Assembly (NCBI GenBank): GCA_963575745.1
Contig: CAUYUJ010020723.1
Coordinates: 35,001-99,000 of the forward strand
DNA: 64,000 nt
Origin: Prorocentrum cordatum
Lineage: Eukaryota > Sar > Dinophyceae > Prorocentrales > Prorocentraceae
Direction of reading: 5' to 3'
Shown here in pieces: positions 39,924 to 48,989 of the stretch. The first letter of the stretch is position 1, and the number at the start of each line of letters is the position of its first letter. The position numbers were made by a program, and so were the translations under genes. The notes below the pieces were generated by a model, which had not been told where the DNA came from, did no database searches, and worked only from the letters and a program-made list of their open reading frames with translations.

Positions 39924-41228
39924 ATGGTCGGCGGCTCGGTGGCGGCGGCGGCGGGCGCGCCTTGGATGGCTGCGGGGGGCTGCCCGCTGATGTGGCGGCC
40001 CAGTGTGATCAGGATCATGGAGACGGACTCCCTCGGCGCTTCCGCGGCGAGGCGTGCTGCTCGGCGGCGCGGTCGCGCGGCTCTTGAAGCAGCACTGCGG
40101 CCGCTGGTTGCGGCACGGGGCGCCCCGGGCTCGTGGGTGGACCGCGAGCGTGCGTCGAGGCCGGCTTTGAAGAAGATTGCAGCAGGGGATCGTGTACCTG
40201 GCGTGATGCGGCTCAGGCGGAACACTGCCTGGCATGCGCGCCGCGTGCCGCCTGGCGGGTTCACGGCGGCTTCCTCGGCGGCGCTGTCCTGGGCTGCGGC
40301 TGGTCCCCGTCTGGGGCATGCGGCGAGTGGCATGCGGGCTGAGGCCATGCCGTTCGAGCCGAAGGCCTGCCGAGTCGTGGGCGTGCGCTGCAATTGCGGT
40401 ACCACGGTGTTCGCGCCGAGCCCGCCCCCTGCTGTGCAGATGCCGCGCGTGACGGAGTCCGACGAAGGCACCGAGCAGTGCGAGAGCGTGGACGTGGACT
40501 CGGAGTTGGCTGGGCGGCGCATGGCTCAACCTGTGCAGGGGGAGGCGAGCGTCGACGAGGCTGCCGAGGAGTTCGCGGAGCCGCAGGTCTCGCAGGCGCC
40601 GGTGCCAGGCGCAGTGGTGACTGACTCCATGATCAGCGGGAGCGACAGCGTGGACGTGGACTCGGAGGTGGCTGCTCGTTGCGTGGCTCATCCTGAGCCG
40701 TCGCGGAGCTCTGGCACGGCGGTGGCGTGCAGCTACCCTTGTGATGCACGGCGTTGGACGTCGGCCGAGGGTGCGGTGTCGGATGCCTCCTACGCGGCGC
40801 AGGGGGAGGCGCGCGGCGGCGCTGTCGCTGAGGAGTTCATGGACGTGCAGGTTTCGCTGGCGCCGTGTGCAGGCGCTACGCTGGGCGACGGCGTCTCGGA
40901 CGCTGTCGCGGTGCCGAAGAAGAAGGGTCGCTGTCGGGAGCTGCTGGAGAAGGCCGAGCGGGACGGCACTTCCCCCTTCTCTCCCGAAGTCATGGCCCAG
41001 CTTCTCGGCCGCAGGTGGCGCTGCTCTACTTCGGCGTCTCCGAAGGCCTCGTCACGGTCGGGGGGTCCAGGGCTGGTCGGGTCCAGCCTGGGCCCCCCGC
41101 GGGCGCACGTGTGTGCACTTCTCAGCCATTTCAGCCATTCCTCCCCCTCCTCGCTCTCGCCTCATGATTCCTCCTCCTCCCCTTCCGAGACACCGAGACA
41201 AGACGGGTCAGAGAGCACAGAACAATAA
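39924..41228 (+). CDS. SL-tagged intronless retrogene, hypothetical protein with internal duplication
   Basis: ATG at 39924, stop at 41226-41228; 434 residues. The frame upstream of the ATG is untranslated leader carrying the relict SL. Residues about 1-150 are Ala/Arg-rich. From about 175 an acidic segment occurs twice: SVDVDSELAGRRMAQPVQGE..EEFAEPQVSQAP and SVDVDSEVAARCVAHPEPSR..EEFMDVQVSLAP. Then comes a basic helix (PKKKGRCRELLEKAERDG, PEVMAQLLGRRW). The last 75 residues are Ser/Pro-rich and may lie beyond the ancestral coding end. Protein-level similarity of the two repeats argues that this frame was translated. Function unknown. Confidence 0.6.
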   Translation: MVGGSVAAAAGAPWMAAGGCPLMWRPSVIRIMETDSLGASAARRAARRRGRAALEAALRPLVAARGAPGSWVDRERASRPALKKIAAGDRVPGVMRLRRNTAWHARRVPPGGFTAASSAALSWAAAGPRLGHAASGMRAEAMPFEPKACRVVGVRCNCGTTVFAPSPPPAVQMPRVTESDEGTEQCESVDVDSELAGRRMAQPVQGEASVDEAAEEFAEPQVSQAPVPGAVVTDSMISGSDSVDVDSEVAARCVAHPEPSRSSGTAVACSYPCDARRWTSAEGAVSDASYAAQGEARGGAVAEEFMDVQVSLAPCAGATLGDGVSDAVAVPKKKGRCRELLEKAERDGTSPFSPEVMAQLLGRRWRCSTSASPKASSRSGGPGLVGSSLGPPRAHVCALLSHFSHSSPSSLSPHDSSSSPSETPRQDGSESTEQ

Positions 41229-41749
41229 AGCTGAGGCAGCGCAAGCCACCCGTGAGAAGCGGGGGAAGGGAGGTACAAAGGCCATGGATGCCTTTGGGCT
41301 GCCTGACCGAAGTTGCGGACGGCAACAGGGCCGCGCAGCGGAGGGAAGGGGTCCTCCACACTCCACATGTCGTAACTAGGTGCTTCCCACGCGTGCGCAA
41401 CAGCTGCGGAGGACGGGGGGGGATCCCCCACTCCCCCGTCCGATAAAACACGCGCAACACCTACGCACACACAGCGCGCGCACACGCACGCACAATAATA
41501 CTCGAACCCCCCCGCTCCCCCACCTCCCCCAAAGAGAGCCAGCATAGTGCTGAAAACTCTGGAAGAGGTTGAGGTAAGGGGGGGAGCCAGCGGAAAATAA
41601 TGGAGGGAAAAAGGAAGGATAAGAGGGGCAAACTGGAGATCCGAGCACTCAGCAGCAGACCGCGGCCGATGGGCATCCAAGGCCGTGGGGTGCAAGTGCT
41701 CTCTTCACCCTCCCACCCCTCGCTTCCACTCCATGCCCAGCCTCTGCTA
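41229..41749. other. Space between convergent retrogenes
   Basis: Holds the 3' ends of both retrocopies; no poly-A tract is visible at either end. CACACACAGCGCGCGCACAC at about 41466. Short open frames only. Confidence 0.45.
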
Positions 41750-42692
41750 CTACACATGGCCGAGGACCCTCGCACAGGCGCAGTCTACAATGTCTGTGAG
41801 CTCCTGCTGCTTAGTGATATACTCGTTCTGGCTAGCACGGGAATTGACCTTCAGCCATTCGGGGGTGCGCATCACGTCCTTGCCTAGGTGCCCAAACTCA
41901 TTCAGGACAGCCGCGCTCGTGATCTTTAAACTGGGCAGGTTCTCGCGCACATAGTGGCAGTAAATCTCGAGGTTGGTCTTCGCCTCCAGCGACTCGGCCA
42001 CTCCGCTTACGTCCTCCATCAACTCCTTGGAATTGGCGCGCTCGTAGTTATGGATGCTGATCTGCACCTGCTGCTGCGTCTCAGCCTCCTGCTGGATCTG
42101 ATGGGAGAATGGCCTTCCACCACTTCCTGGCCCTTTGTGTCAGACTTGTTGTGCTGCTGCTGCTGCTGCTCGTGGCGGGAATGGTTCAAGATGCCCGCTC
42201 GCCGCTCCAGCAAGATAGACCTATGGTCGCCCAGCCGATCCACAATTGAAGCATCATTCGGTTCGCCTGGAAAGCTGAAAGGTGATACGCCATCTCTGCC
42301 TTGATGTTCGTTGCTCTCTAGGTTGAAAAACTGGCACTCGGTACTTTGCCGCCCCTTCGGCAATGAACTCTGTGATGAAGAAGGTGCCATGCCTGTCACT
42401 TCCGGCTCTGACAAAGTGCTAAACTCGTCCCTCTGCGAACCGCACAAGCCCTCGACAGCCTCCACGAACTCCTCCACCGACACCGTGGTGATATACCGAA
42501 CAATGGAATATGCGATGTCAATGTTGACCAACTTCTTCTTGATCCTTTTCGGGAACGCGCGGTACGCCGAACACCCTGCCGCCTGTTGGAGTCCTTGGAC
42601 CTGTACCCCCGTTCGGCTTGAAAGGAGGCGAAAAAGTCGGCCATGGGTGTGGCCGATGAGAGCAGCCGGATCTTCCATGGCGAGGCAACCAT
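41750..42692 (-). pseudogene. SL-tagged retrocopy of an unidentified gene, frame-disrupted
   Basis: From the SL (42767-42745) a 52-nt leader reaches ATG at 42692 (frame giving PMADFFASFQAERGYRSKDS); a second ATG at 42678 opens the frame that holds KKLVNIDIAYSIVRYITTVS and VEEFVEAVEGLCGSQRDEF, open to a stop at 42019. The last part, QIQQEAETQQQVQISIHNYE then ENLPSLKITSAAVLNEFGHL and QNEYITKQQELTDIVDCACA, is in a third frame ending at TAG 41750. CCATCAG before QIQQ could be an acceptor, but one or more small indels explain the frame changes as well. No family recognised. Confidence 0.5.
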
Positions 42693-42744
42693 GGAATAAA
42701 AGGGGAAAGGGAGTGACAGTGGTGCAGAGCAACACGCGCCGAAC

Positions 42745-42767
42745 CTTGAGAAAAAAATGGTTACGGA
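42745..42767 (-). other. Relict DinoSL, minus strand
   Basis: On the minus strand: TCCGTAACCATTTT, TTT, CTCAAG (23 nt). Both ends match the DinoSL; the central GG has become TTT and position 7 is A, the same substitution as at 39867. It abuts a TCC/GGA array upstream, as the plus-strand relict does. Confidence 0.68.
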
Positions 42768-43370
42768 ACCTCCTCCTCCTCCTCCTCCTCTTCCTCCTCC
42801 TCCTTCTCCGCCTATTCCCTCCTCCTCCTCCACCTCATCCTCCTCCTGCTCCTGCTCCTGCTCGTGCTCCTCCTCCTGCTCCTCCTCCTCCTCCTCCTGC
42901 TCCTCCTCCTCCTCCATCCTCCTCTCCTCCCCCTCTCTCCCCTCCCCTGCTCCTCCTCCTCCTCCCCCCTCCTCCTCTCTCTTCTCCTCCTCCTTTTCCC
43001 CTCCTCCTCTATCCTCCTCCTCCTCTCCTCCTCCTCGTCGTATCCTCCTCCTCCTCCTCCTTTTTTCTATCCTCTCCTCTCTCCTCATCCTCCTCCTCCC
43101 TCCTCCTCTCCTCTCCTCCTCCTCATCTCTCCTCCTCTCACCTCCTCCTCCTTCTCCTACTCCCTCTGCTCCTCCTCCTCCTCCTCCTCTCCTCGTCCTC
43201 CTCCTCCTCCTCCTCCTCCTCCTCTCATCGTGTATTCGTCTTCCTCCTCCGCTAGCTCTTCCTCACCCTCCCCCCATCCCCCCCCATCCTCCTCATCCTG
43301 CTGCTCCACCTCTTCCTCCTCCTCCTCCTCCTCCTCCTCCTCCTCCTCCTCCATCCATCCATCCCCCTCT
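42768..43370. repeat. (TCC)n array, about 600 bp
   Basis: TCC triplets with CTG, CTT, GTC and CCCC interruptions, ending with (CATC) words at about 43350. Ser-, Pro-, Leu- and Glu-rich frames are artefacts. Confidence 0.93.
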
Positions 43371-43489
43371 CCTTGTAAGCAGTTCCTCCGTGTCACCCTC
43401 AGACATGTCGGTATGGCTGGCCGGGCGTTTCGCCAGAGACATCCTCACCAGTCGTGGCCCTGAAACTTGTAATTCGCAGTAGCTTTAAA

Positions 43490-44085
43490 CATAGAGGGCG
43501 TGTGGTTTTCGAAATGTGGTTTTCGCCTTGGCGAGCGCACATTCGCCCTACAAGCTTGAAATAGCGTCAAGGATCAAAAGCGGCTCCTTTTCAAAATGTG
43601 GCTCTCGCCTTAGCGCCTCGCTCATCCGTCTTGCAAATGTACGGCGCATTCGTACGGTTGAAGTCCCAGGCATTGTCTTCTGGTACAATTTAGGATTGTC
43701 AAGGCGCAACTGTCACGTTGATTCACTGTGTTGACTTCCCAAGAATGGCGTTCCGACAGGATTCGGCATCGTTTGAACGCAGCAGTCACGTTGGTTCGCG
43801 GCGCTGTAGTGCCAAAAGCGGTGCTCTGGCACGAAGAAAGGTCGTCAGGAATTATCAGGCGCTTGTTTTCCAATGGGACACGTCGTGTGATGACAGCACA
43901 AGCTTGTAGGGACCCATGAAAAAAATTGGAGGAAGGGCTCTTTGTAGCATCGTTGATACACCCCTTGGGTTTGGACTTGTCCTCCTCCTCCTCCTCCTCC
44001 TCCTCCTCCTCCTCCTCCTCCTCCCCCTCCTCCTCCTCCTCCTCCGCCTCCTCCTCCTCCTCCTCCTTCTCCTCCTCTCATCACC
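43490..44085 (+). repeat. Composite repeat X, copy 2
   Basis: Same order as 19190 to 18339 on the minus strand: S-type units (43490-43910; AAATGTGGCTCTCGCCTTAG, CGAACGCAG-like words), then TTTTCCAATGGGACAC (GTCTTCCAATGGGGCAC in copy 1), then the leader GTAGCATCGTTGATACACCC, then (TCC)n from 43981. Confidence 0.65.
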
Positions 44086-44285
44086 TTCACCATCACCATC
44101 ACCACACCATCAATCACCATCACCATCACCATCACCATCACCATCACCATCACCATCACCATCACCATCACCATCACCATCACCATCATCATCAGCATCA
44201 TCATCAGCATCATCATCATCAGCATCATCATCATCATCATCATCATCAGCATCATCATCATCATCATCATTCTTATCATCATCCC
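44086..44285. repeat. (CATCAC)n / (CATCAT)n array
   Basis: CACCAT hexamers at about 44090-44180, then CAT triplets with CAG to 44285. 44290-44524 is unique with no coding support. Confidence 0.93.
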
Positions 44286-44524
44286 TCTCCTCCCCCTGCT
44301 CGCCCTGCTCATCCTGGCCCTCTCTCGGCACGCCGCGGCAAGGTGGGGAGGCAATCGGCGCCGCGCCGGGCGCGCCCGTGTCAGTCGAGGCCAGGCAGTG
44401 GAACGCTGACTCCCTGGGGAGGAATGAAACGGTGTGTGTGGGAGGGGGCAAACAAAAACACCAAGAGCACGGAAAGGGTACACAAAGTGCAGCATCGTCG
44501 CATGAATGTTTATTTCTTACGTTC

Positions 44525-44850
44525 TTCGAAATGTGGGGGGGGGGGGAGTAGGGGGGCAAGGGGAAGGGAAGGGAGGGGGAGGGGGGGGGAGGGAGAAGGG
44601 AGGGAGAAAAGACGGGTGGCGGAGGGGAGAAGGAGGAGGAGGGGGGGAAAGAGGGAGCAAAGGGGTGGAGGGGGGGGGGAGGAAAGAGGGAAAGGGGGGG
44701 AAGGGAGGGAGCGGGGGGGAGGGCATAGGAGGGGGAGGGAGGGCGGGAGGGGGAGGGGGGGGAAGGGCAGGGAGGGAGGGCAGGGGGAGGAAGGGGGGGG
44801 CAGGAGGGAGGGAGGGAGGACAGGGCACAGGGGCGAAGGGAGGGGCAGGG
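44525..44850. repeat. G-rich (GGGA/GGGGGA) array
   Basis: About 325 bp of G-runs separated by A, with strong strand asymmetry and multiple possible G-quadruplex blocks. Gly/Arg- and Pro/Ser-rich frames are artefacts. Confidence 0.9.
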
Positions 44851-44914
44851 GCTGGAATCGCGGGAATTCGGGCTGGGGCAGCGAAGAGGAGGGGGAGCGG
44901 ACCCCCATCTCCTC

Positions 44915-45166
44915 TTCGCTGGCCGCGCCCAGGGCTGCGAGCGCGCGACAAGCCGAGGCGGGAACCTTTTGTGCCGTCGCTCGGACGCCCATTCCCCGTG
45001 CATGGTTTCGGCGTCGTGCATGCTGCTTGCTATCTTGCTCGATGATGCAGGATGTTCCTCGGTGGCCCTCGCCGAGAGAGCACGCGCGCGTCCGAACGAT
45101 GCCAGGATCCCTGCTGCCACGCCAAAGGCAGCGAGCGCGTGGCAGGCCGAGGAAAGGACCTTTAGA
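44915..45166 (+). mobile_element. Short TIR element, family C, copy C2, with long flanking duplication
   Basis: Element 44972-45103: left end TGCCGTCGCTCGGACG, right end CGTCCGAACGATGCCA. The left flank (about 44915-44970, GCGAGCGCGCGACAAGCCGA..GGAACCTTTTG) recurs diverged at about 45107-45166 (GCGAGCGCGTGGCAGGCCGA..GGACCTTTAG), a direct duplication of about 55 bp. Confidence 0.6.
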
Positions 45167-45439
45167 CCCCTGGTTGGCCAGGCGTGGGAGCCTCGAGTAG
45201 TCGCACGAGCGCCCAATTAGTGAGATCTCGCGGGCCCCCAGACAATCCGCTTGATCCAAACAAATCACACTGGCGATCACACTTGATCCCACCAAAAACA
45301 GTTCAAATCCAACGGGAGCGCCCACCCAATTCGCACTAAATCAGATTCGGGCATCAGTTGGGAAGCTCTTGGGTGAAACAGAAGCTCCCACACTTGGCCA
45401 TCTCAAGGCCCGATCCTCACGCCAAACTGTCGAAGCGGA

Positions 45440-45444
45440 GGGGG

Positions 45445-45480
<36 letters not shown>

Positions 45481-45515
45481 AAACAAAAAGAGAAAGAGAG
45501 AGAGAGAGATATATA
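45440..45515. repeat. (GA)n with AT tract
   Basis: GAGAGAAAGAGA repeats and a short ATATATAAATATAG. It lies beyond the 3' end of the minus-strand retrotransposon and may be its tail region. Confidence 0.9.
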
Positions 45516-45797
45516 TAAATATAGAGATAGAAAAGGGGGGAGGGGGCCAGGATGACTCAGGAACGAATCGAGAAGGCGGAGCGGCGGTCAGATATCATTG
45601 GATCAAGAGAAATCGAATCGGCAGACATCGTCGGGCTAGGTAGGCCTCCATTCGCTCGCTCGGTCGTGCATCCGGCAGGACGCGCCGGCAAACGCAGGTT
45701 GCGACGTTGGCAACCGAACGGGAAACACGAACTGCAACTTGCCAGCGGGCGCTGCCAAACTAGGAAAAGGGAGGGGAAGGAGGAATGCGATATTGCC

Positions 45798-47153
45798 TCA
45801 GACCGTGCACTGAAGAGGCCCATTGCCGTCGCGGCCTGCCACGTCGTCGATGGCGCGCCCAACACTTCGGTTATCCATCTGGTTCGCGCGCAACTTGCCG
45901 CGCCAGGGAACGATGCCAACTTCCAGAAATCTCGAGGCACGCCTTCTCCTGCCTGCCCAGAGAAATTCAGACAGAGGTTTCGCTCTGGCTCTCTTCAGAA
46001 TGTAATGTCTGCGAACTCTCGAGATGAACGAGGGAGGCGCGCCGATAATGCGTCGCAGGCACCTGCAGTGGAAAGCGTCGAGGCGTGCCCTGTCTACTTT
46101 CAGTAGCCAAGCTGAGGTTAAAGTGTAAAGCAGCTGGCTCACCAAGCAACTTGTATAAACACTTTGCTTTCGCAGTTTTCCAATCGAGGCGCGGTTCCAG
46201 AGCTGATCAGACTGCTTGAACACCCCCGTGCATTCCCCTAGTCTCCGCGCGAATTCCGCGGCAACTTTCCCATCGCAGGTGACCAGTCCTCCTAGGCAAA
46301 CAATTTCGCGGACGGACTTGGCCACGCCCCCCCCCCCGCCGGGTAGTGACAACATGTGCCCCATCTTGATCATGGCCAAAAGCAGTTGATCCACGTTTCG
46401 CTTGTGGTGCGAAAATAAAAAAAAAAAACATCGTCGGCGTGCAATGTCGCGCGTCACCACAGATGCCAAATCTTTACGTAAATCGAGTTGGCCAAACACC
46501 CAAAACATCATTCTGCATCGCGCTCTGAAGATATAGAAACATGGTGATACTGGGCACACTTGTACTATGCCCGCCCACTGCTGTCTCCCAGTGGAAGAAC
46601 CTGCGTGGTCAAACATAATGAAGTATATCGCCTCATAAACAGATCGAATCACGTCCACAATACCTGCCGGGATATCCAAACGACCCAAAGCATCGCGCAC
46701 GCAGTCTGGCTTGATCCTGTCGAATGCGTCGGCCCAGTCCATCATTGCGAGACTTACCCCGCCGCTTTTGCGTTGGCATGCTGCGTCGACGACGCGCTGG
46801 ACCAGCAGAAGCACATCTTGAGCGCCCCTCCCCGGTCCGAAGCCGCGCTGAGAATGTCGCAGTCGACGCTGTACTCCGCCGCGCAAAGGCCATCGGCGCA
46901 GTAGGGCTTCTAGAATTTTGCAACCAGCCGGAAGTAGAGATACGGGCCTGTAGTTGGCCGGCAATCGAATATTCCCCTCTTTGAATGATAATAGTACGTC
47001 GGTGCGTTTCCAAATGTCTGGAATGGTCTGTTGCCCCCTGCACTTCAGGCACATGCCGAGCAAAAAGCCGATCGCCCTTGCATCAGATTCCAACGCTCGC
47101 CAAAAATCCTGAGGCACATCATCTTGGCTGGCGGCCTTTCCTTCCTTCAGCTA
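45798..47153 (-). pseudogene. 5'-truncated non-LTR retrotransposon reverse transcriptase, frameshifted
   Basis: The reading from about 47153 starts GKAASQDDVPQDFW, then NYRPVSLLPAGCKILEALL (residues 55-73 counted from Met 47117), HSQRGFGPGRGAQDVLLLVQ, the first catalytic box AMMDWADAFDR (Asp 127) and GIVQVCPVSPCF (173-184). The YADD-type box appears as HADD at 46441-46430 but in another frame, followed by a 12-T run (minus strand). The main frame then carries thumb and C-terminal parts (CLGGLVTCDGK, LLYTLTSAWLLKVDRARLDA, FHCRCLRRIIG) to the stop at 45798. There is no endonuclease domain. Inactive. Confidence 0.85.
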
Positions 47154-47430
47154 CTGAAATGAAAAGGCGTGCAGCGTGAGCCGAGGCGTTCCGTTGCCGA
47201 GGCCTACTCTGCAGCACCAGGCGGAGAGGCGGAGGAGGGGAAGCCACGACCCTGGCTCTCAGGGGGTCTGCCAGCCAGCGGAAAACGCGATGCTGGCCCA
47301 AAGGCTGCGCAAGCCCTTCCGCGAAATGTACGCGACATCACTGTCAGTTCGTGTCTTCGCCCCCCCTCTCCTCCAGAAGCAGGGACACCTTCCGAAGCCA
47401 ATCTGCAGGTTTTGCCTTTTCGGCTACACG

Positions 47431-47575
47431 CAAGAGTGACCTTAGGCAAGAGTGACTCTTGGTGCGCGGACTCAGGTGGCGCACGCACAAGCAGCCACGA
47501 TCGCATCGCACTCAACGACCAGGGGGACTCGATGGGCCCGCACCAAAGGTCACTCCGGCGAAGGGTCACTCTTAA
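47431..47575. mobile_element. Short TIR element, family N
   Basis: 145 bp. Left CAAGAGTGACCTTAGGCAAG..AGTGACTCTTGGTGCG pairs with right CGCACCAAAGGTCACTCCGG..AAGGGTCACTCTTAAG; the inverted repeat is about 38 bp with a few mismatches. AGAGTGAC recurs twice within each arm. Confidence 0.68.
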
Positions 47576-48268
47576 GTGTAGTCGACCGTTCGTCCACTCC
47601 ACCAGCCAAGGCTGGTAGCAAGAGAAGCTAGGAGGTGCCCATCAGCCTGCGTGGTTGGCACTGGTGAGGCGCCCACCGCTGCTCGGAGCCCAGACAAGAA
47701 ACGGGGAAGAGTGAGGCAGTCCGAAATATGTCGGGGCATAATACATGACAGTGCTGCAATCTGGCGGCCGCGTCTTGAACATCTTCGCCTCGGCCCCCTG
47801 AGAAAATTGAGCGGTACTGCGGCCTACCCGATTCCTCAGCCCCAAACTCGCAGCTGCGCTGACGATGCGCCGCGGTTAGGGGCGGACGGGCCGGATGGCG
47901 AAGGAAGGGGGAAAAGGGGGAAGGGAAACCGCATGGAGGATGATTAGAGTGGATTCTGTCACCACTGATGCGGGTACTGACAATGCCACTGCCACTGCTG
48001 CAGTTCCCACTGTTGAGCCAGCGCCTGCTGCTGCTCCTGCCTCTTCCGTCGCCACTGTGACCGTCACTGCTGCTACCAGAACCTTCACCTTTTTACCATT
48101 GCCGTGATCGTCGCCACTAACAATACCACTACCACTACCAACACTGCCAGTACCACTGCGATTCCCCTTTCCCCGAAACGGTGCTTGCACGAAGGTGCTC
48201 GTAAGGCTGCTCGCAAGGATAGGATGGGTCGAGCGGGGCTTCGCCCTGTCTGGATGGGTCTCCCTGTC
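47576..48268. other. No gene supported
   Basis: Unique sequence. A stretch rich in CACTGC/CCACTACC triplets at about 47960-48145 gives Thr/Ala-rich frames. No recognised element. Confidence 0.4.
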
Positions 48269-48391
48269 GCCGTCGCTCGGACGTCCACTCCCCGTGCACT
48301 TGCCGGCCTCGGATGTGCCTTTTTGCTGGATGGTCCAGGGTGCTCCTCGATGGCCCTCGCTGAGGAAAAATGCACGCGTCCGAGCGACGCC
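48269..48391 (+). mobile_element. Short TIR element, family C, copy C3
   Basis: Left end GCCGTCGCTCGGACGTCCAC, right end GCACGCGTCCGAGCGACGCC. The right half (48344-48391) lies in a 63-bp segment that is repeated on the other side of A4 (48584-48646). Confidence 0.7.
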
Positions 48392-48406
48392 GAGGCGCCC
48401 TTTCAC

Positions 48407-48583
48407 TCGGCGGTGGACAAACCTACCTTTAAAAAGACCTCCCCTTAGTGAAAGCGGCCTGGGACCGAAACCGACGGACCTGGACCCGCAAAAATGACGG
48501 CCGCGACGCCCTCACGCGAACCGAAAACGGCCGATTCCTTAATCGACGTGTCAGGGTAGGAGGTCTAGGCCTATCCACCCCCG
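48407..48583 (-). mobile_element. Short TIR element, family A, copy A4, flanked by about 63-bp duplication
   Basis: 177 bp, inverted relative to A1-A3: TCGGCGGTGGACAAACCTAC at the left, GGCCTATCCACCCCCGA at the right; core GGACCGAAACCGACGG and AATCGACGTGTC. The 63 bp before it (from TCCTCGATGGCCCTCGCTGA) recur right after it with about 4-6 differences, including a C-family right end. Confidence 0.72.
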
Positions 48584-48799
48584 ATCCTCGATGGCCCTCG
48601 CTGCGGAAAAATGCACACGTCCGAGCGACGCCGAGGCCCCTCTCATTGCCTCGTGAGCGCCTCTTGCACGACGGGGGGCCGCGGCGCGGTCTCGCCAGGG
48701 CACCCGGCCGGTGCCCGCCGGGGTGTGTGGGCGCCTCGTGGGCAGAGCTGCCCCTGTCAAAACTCATGGCACGCGTGCCGTGGCTCCTGCACAAAAGGG

Positions 48800-48955
48800 A
48801 TGGGGAAGGAGGAGGAGGAGGAAGAGGAGGAGGAGGACGAGGAGGAGGAGGAGGAGGAGGAGGAGGGGGAGGAGGGGGAGGAGGAGGAGGAGGAGGAGAA
48901 GGAGGAGGAGGAGGAGGAGGAGGAGGAGGAGGAGGAGGAGAGGAGGGGAGAGAAG
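48800..48955. repeat. (GGA)n array
   Basis: GGA triplets with GAC, GGG and GAA variants; 48650-48800 before it is unique. Confidence 0.92.
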
Positions 48956-48989
48956 GGGCGAGAAGTCGGAGAAGGGTCGGAGGGGGGGC

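Noticed and set aside
41446-41500. Promoter or origin from the CA/CG-rich stretch
   Set aside because: Dinoflagellate promoters lack well-defined TATA-type signals and the stretch is short and low-complexity; no support.
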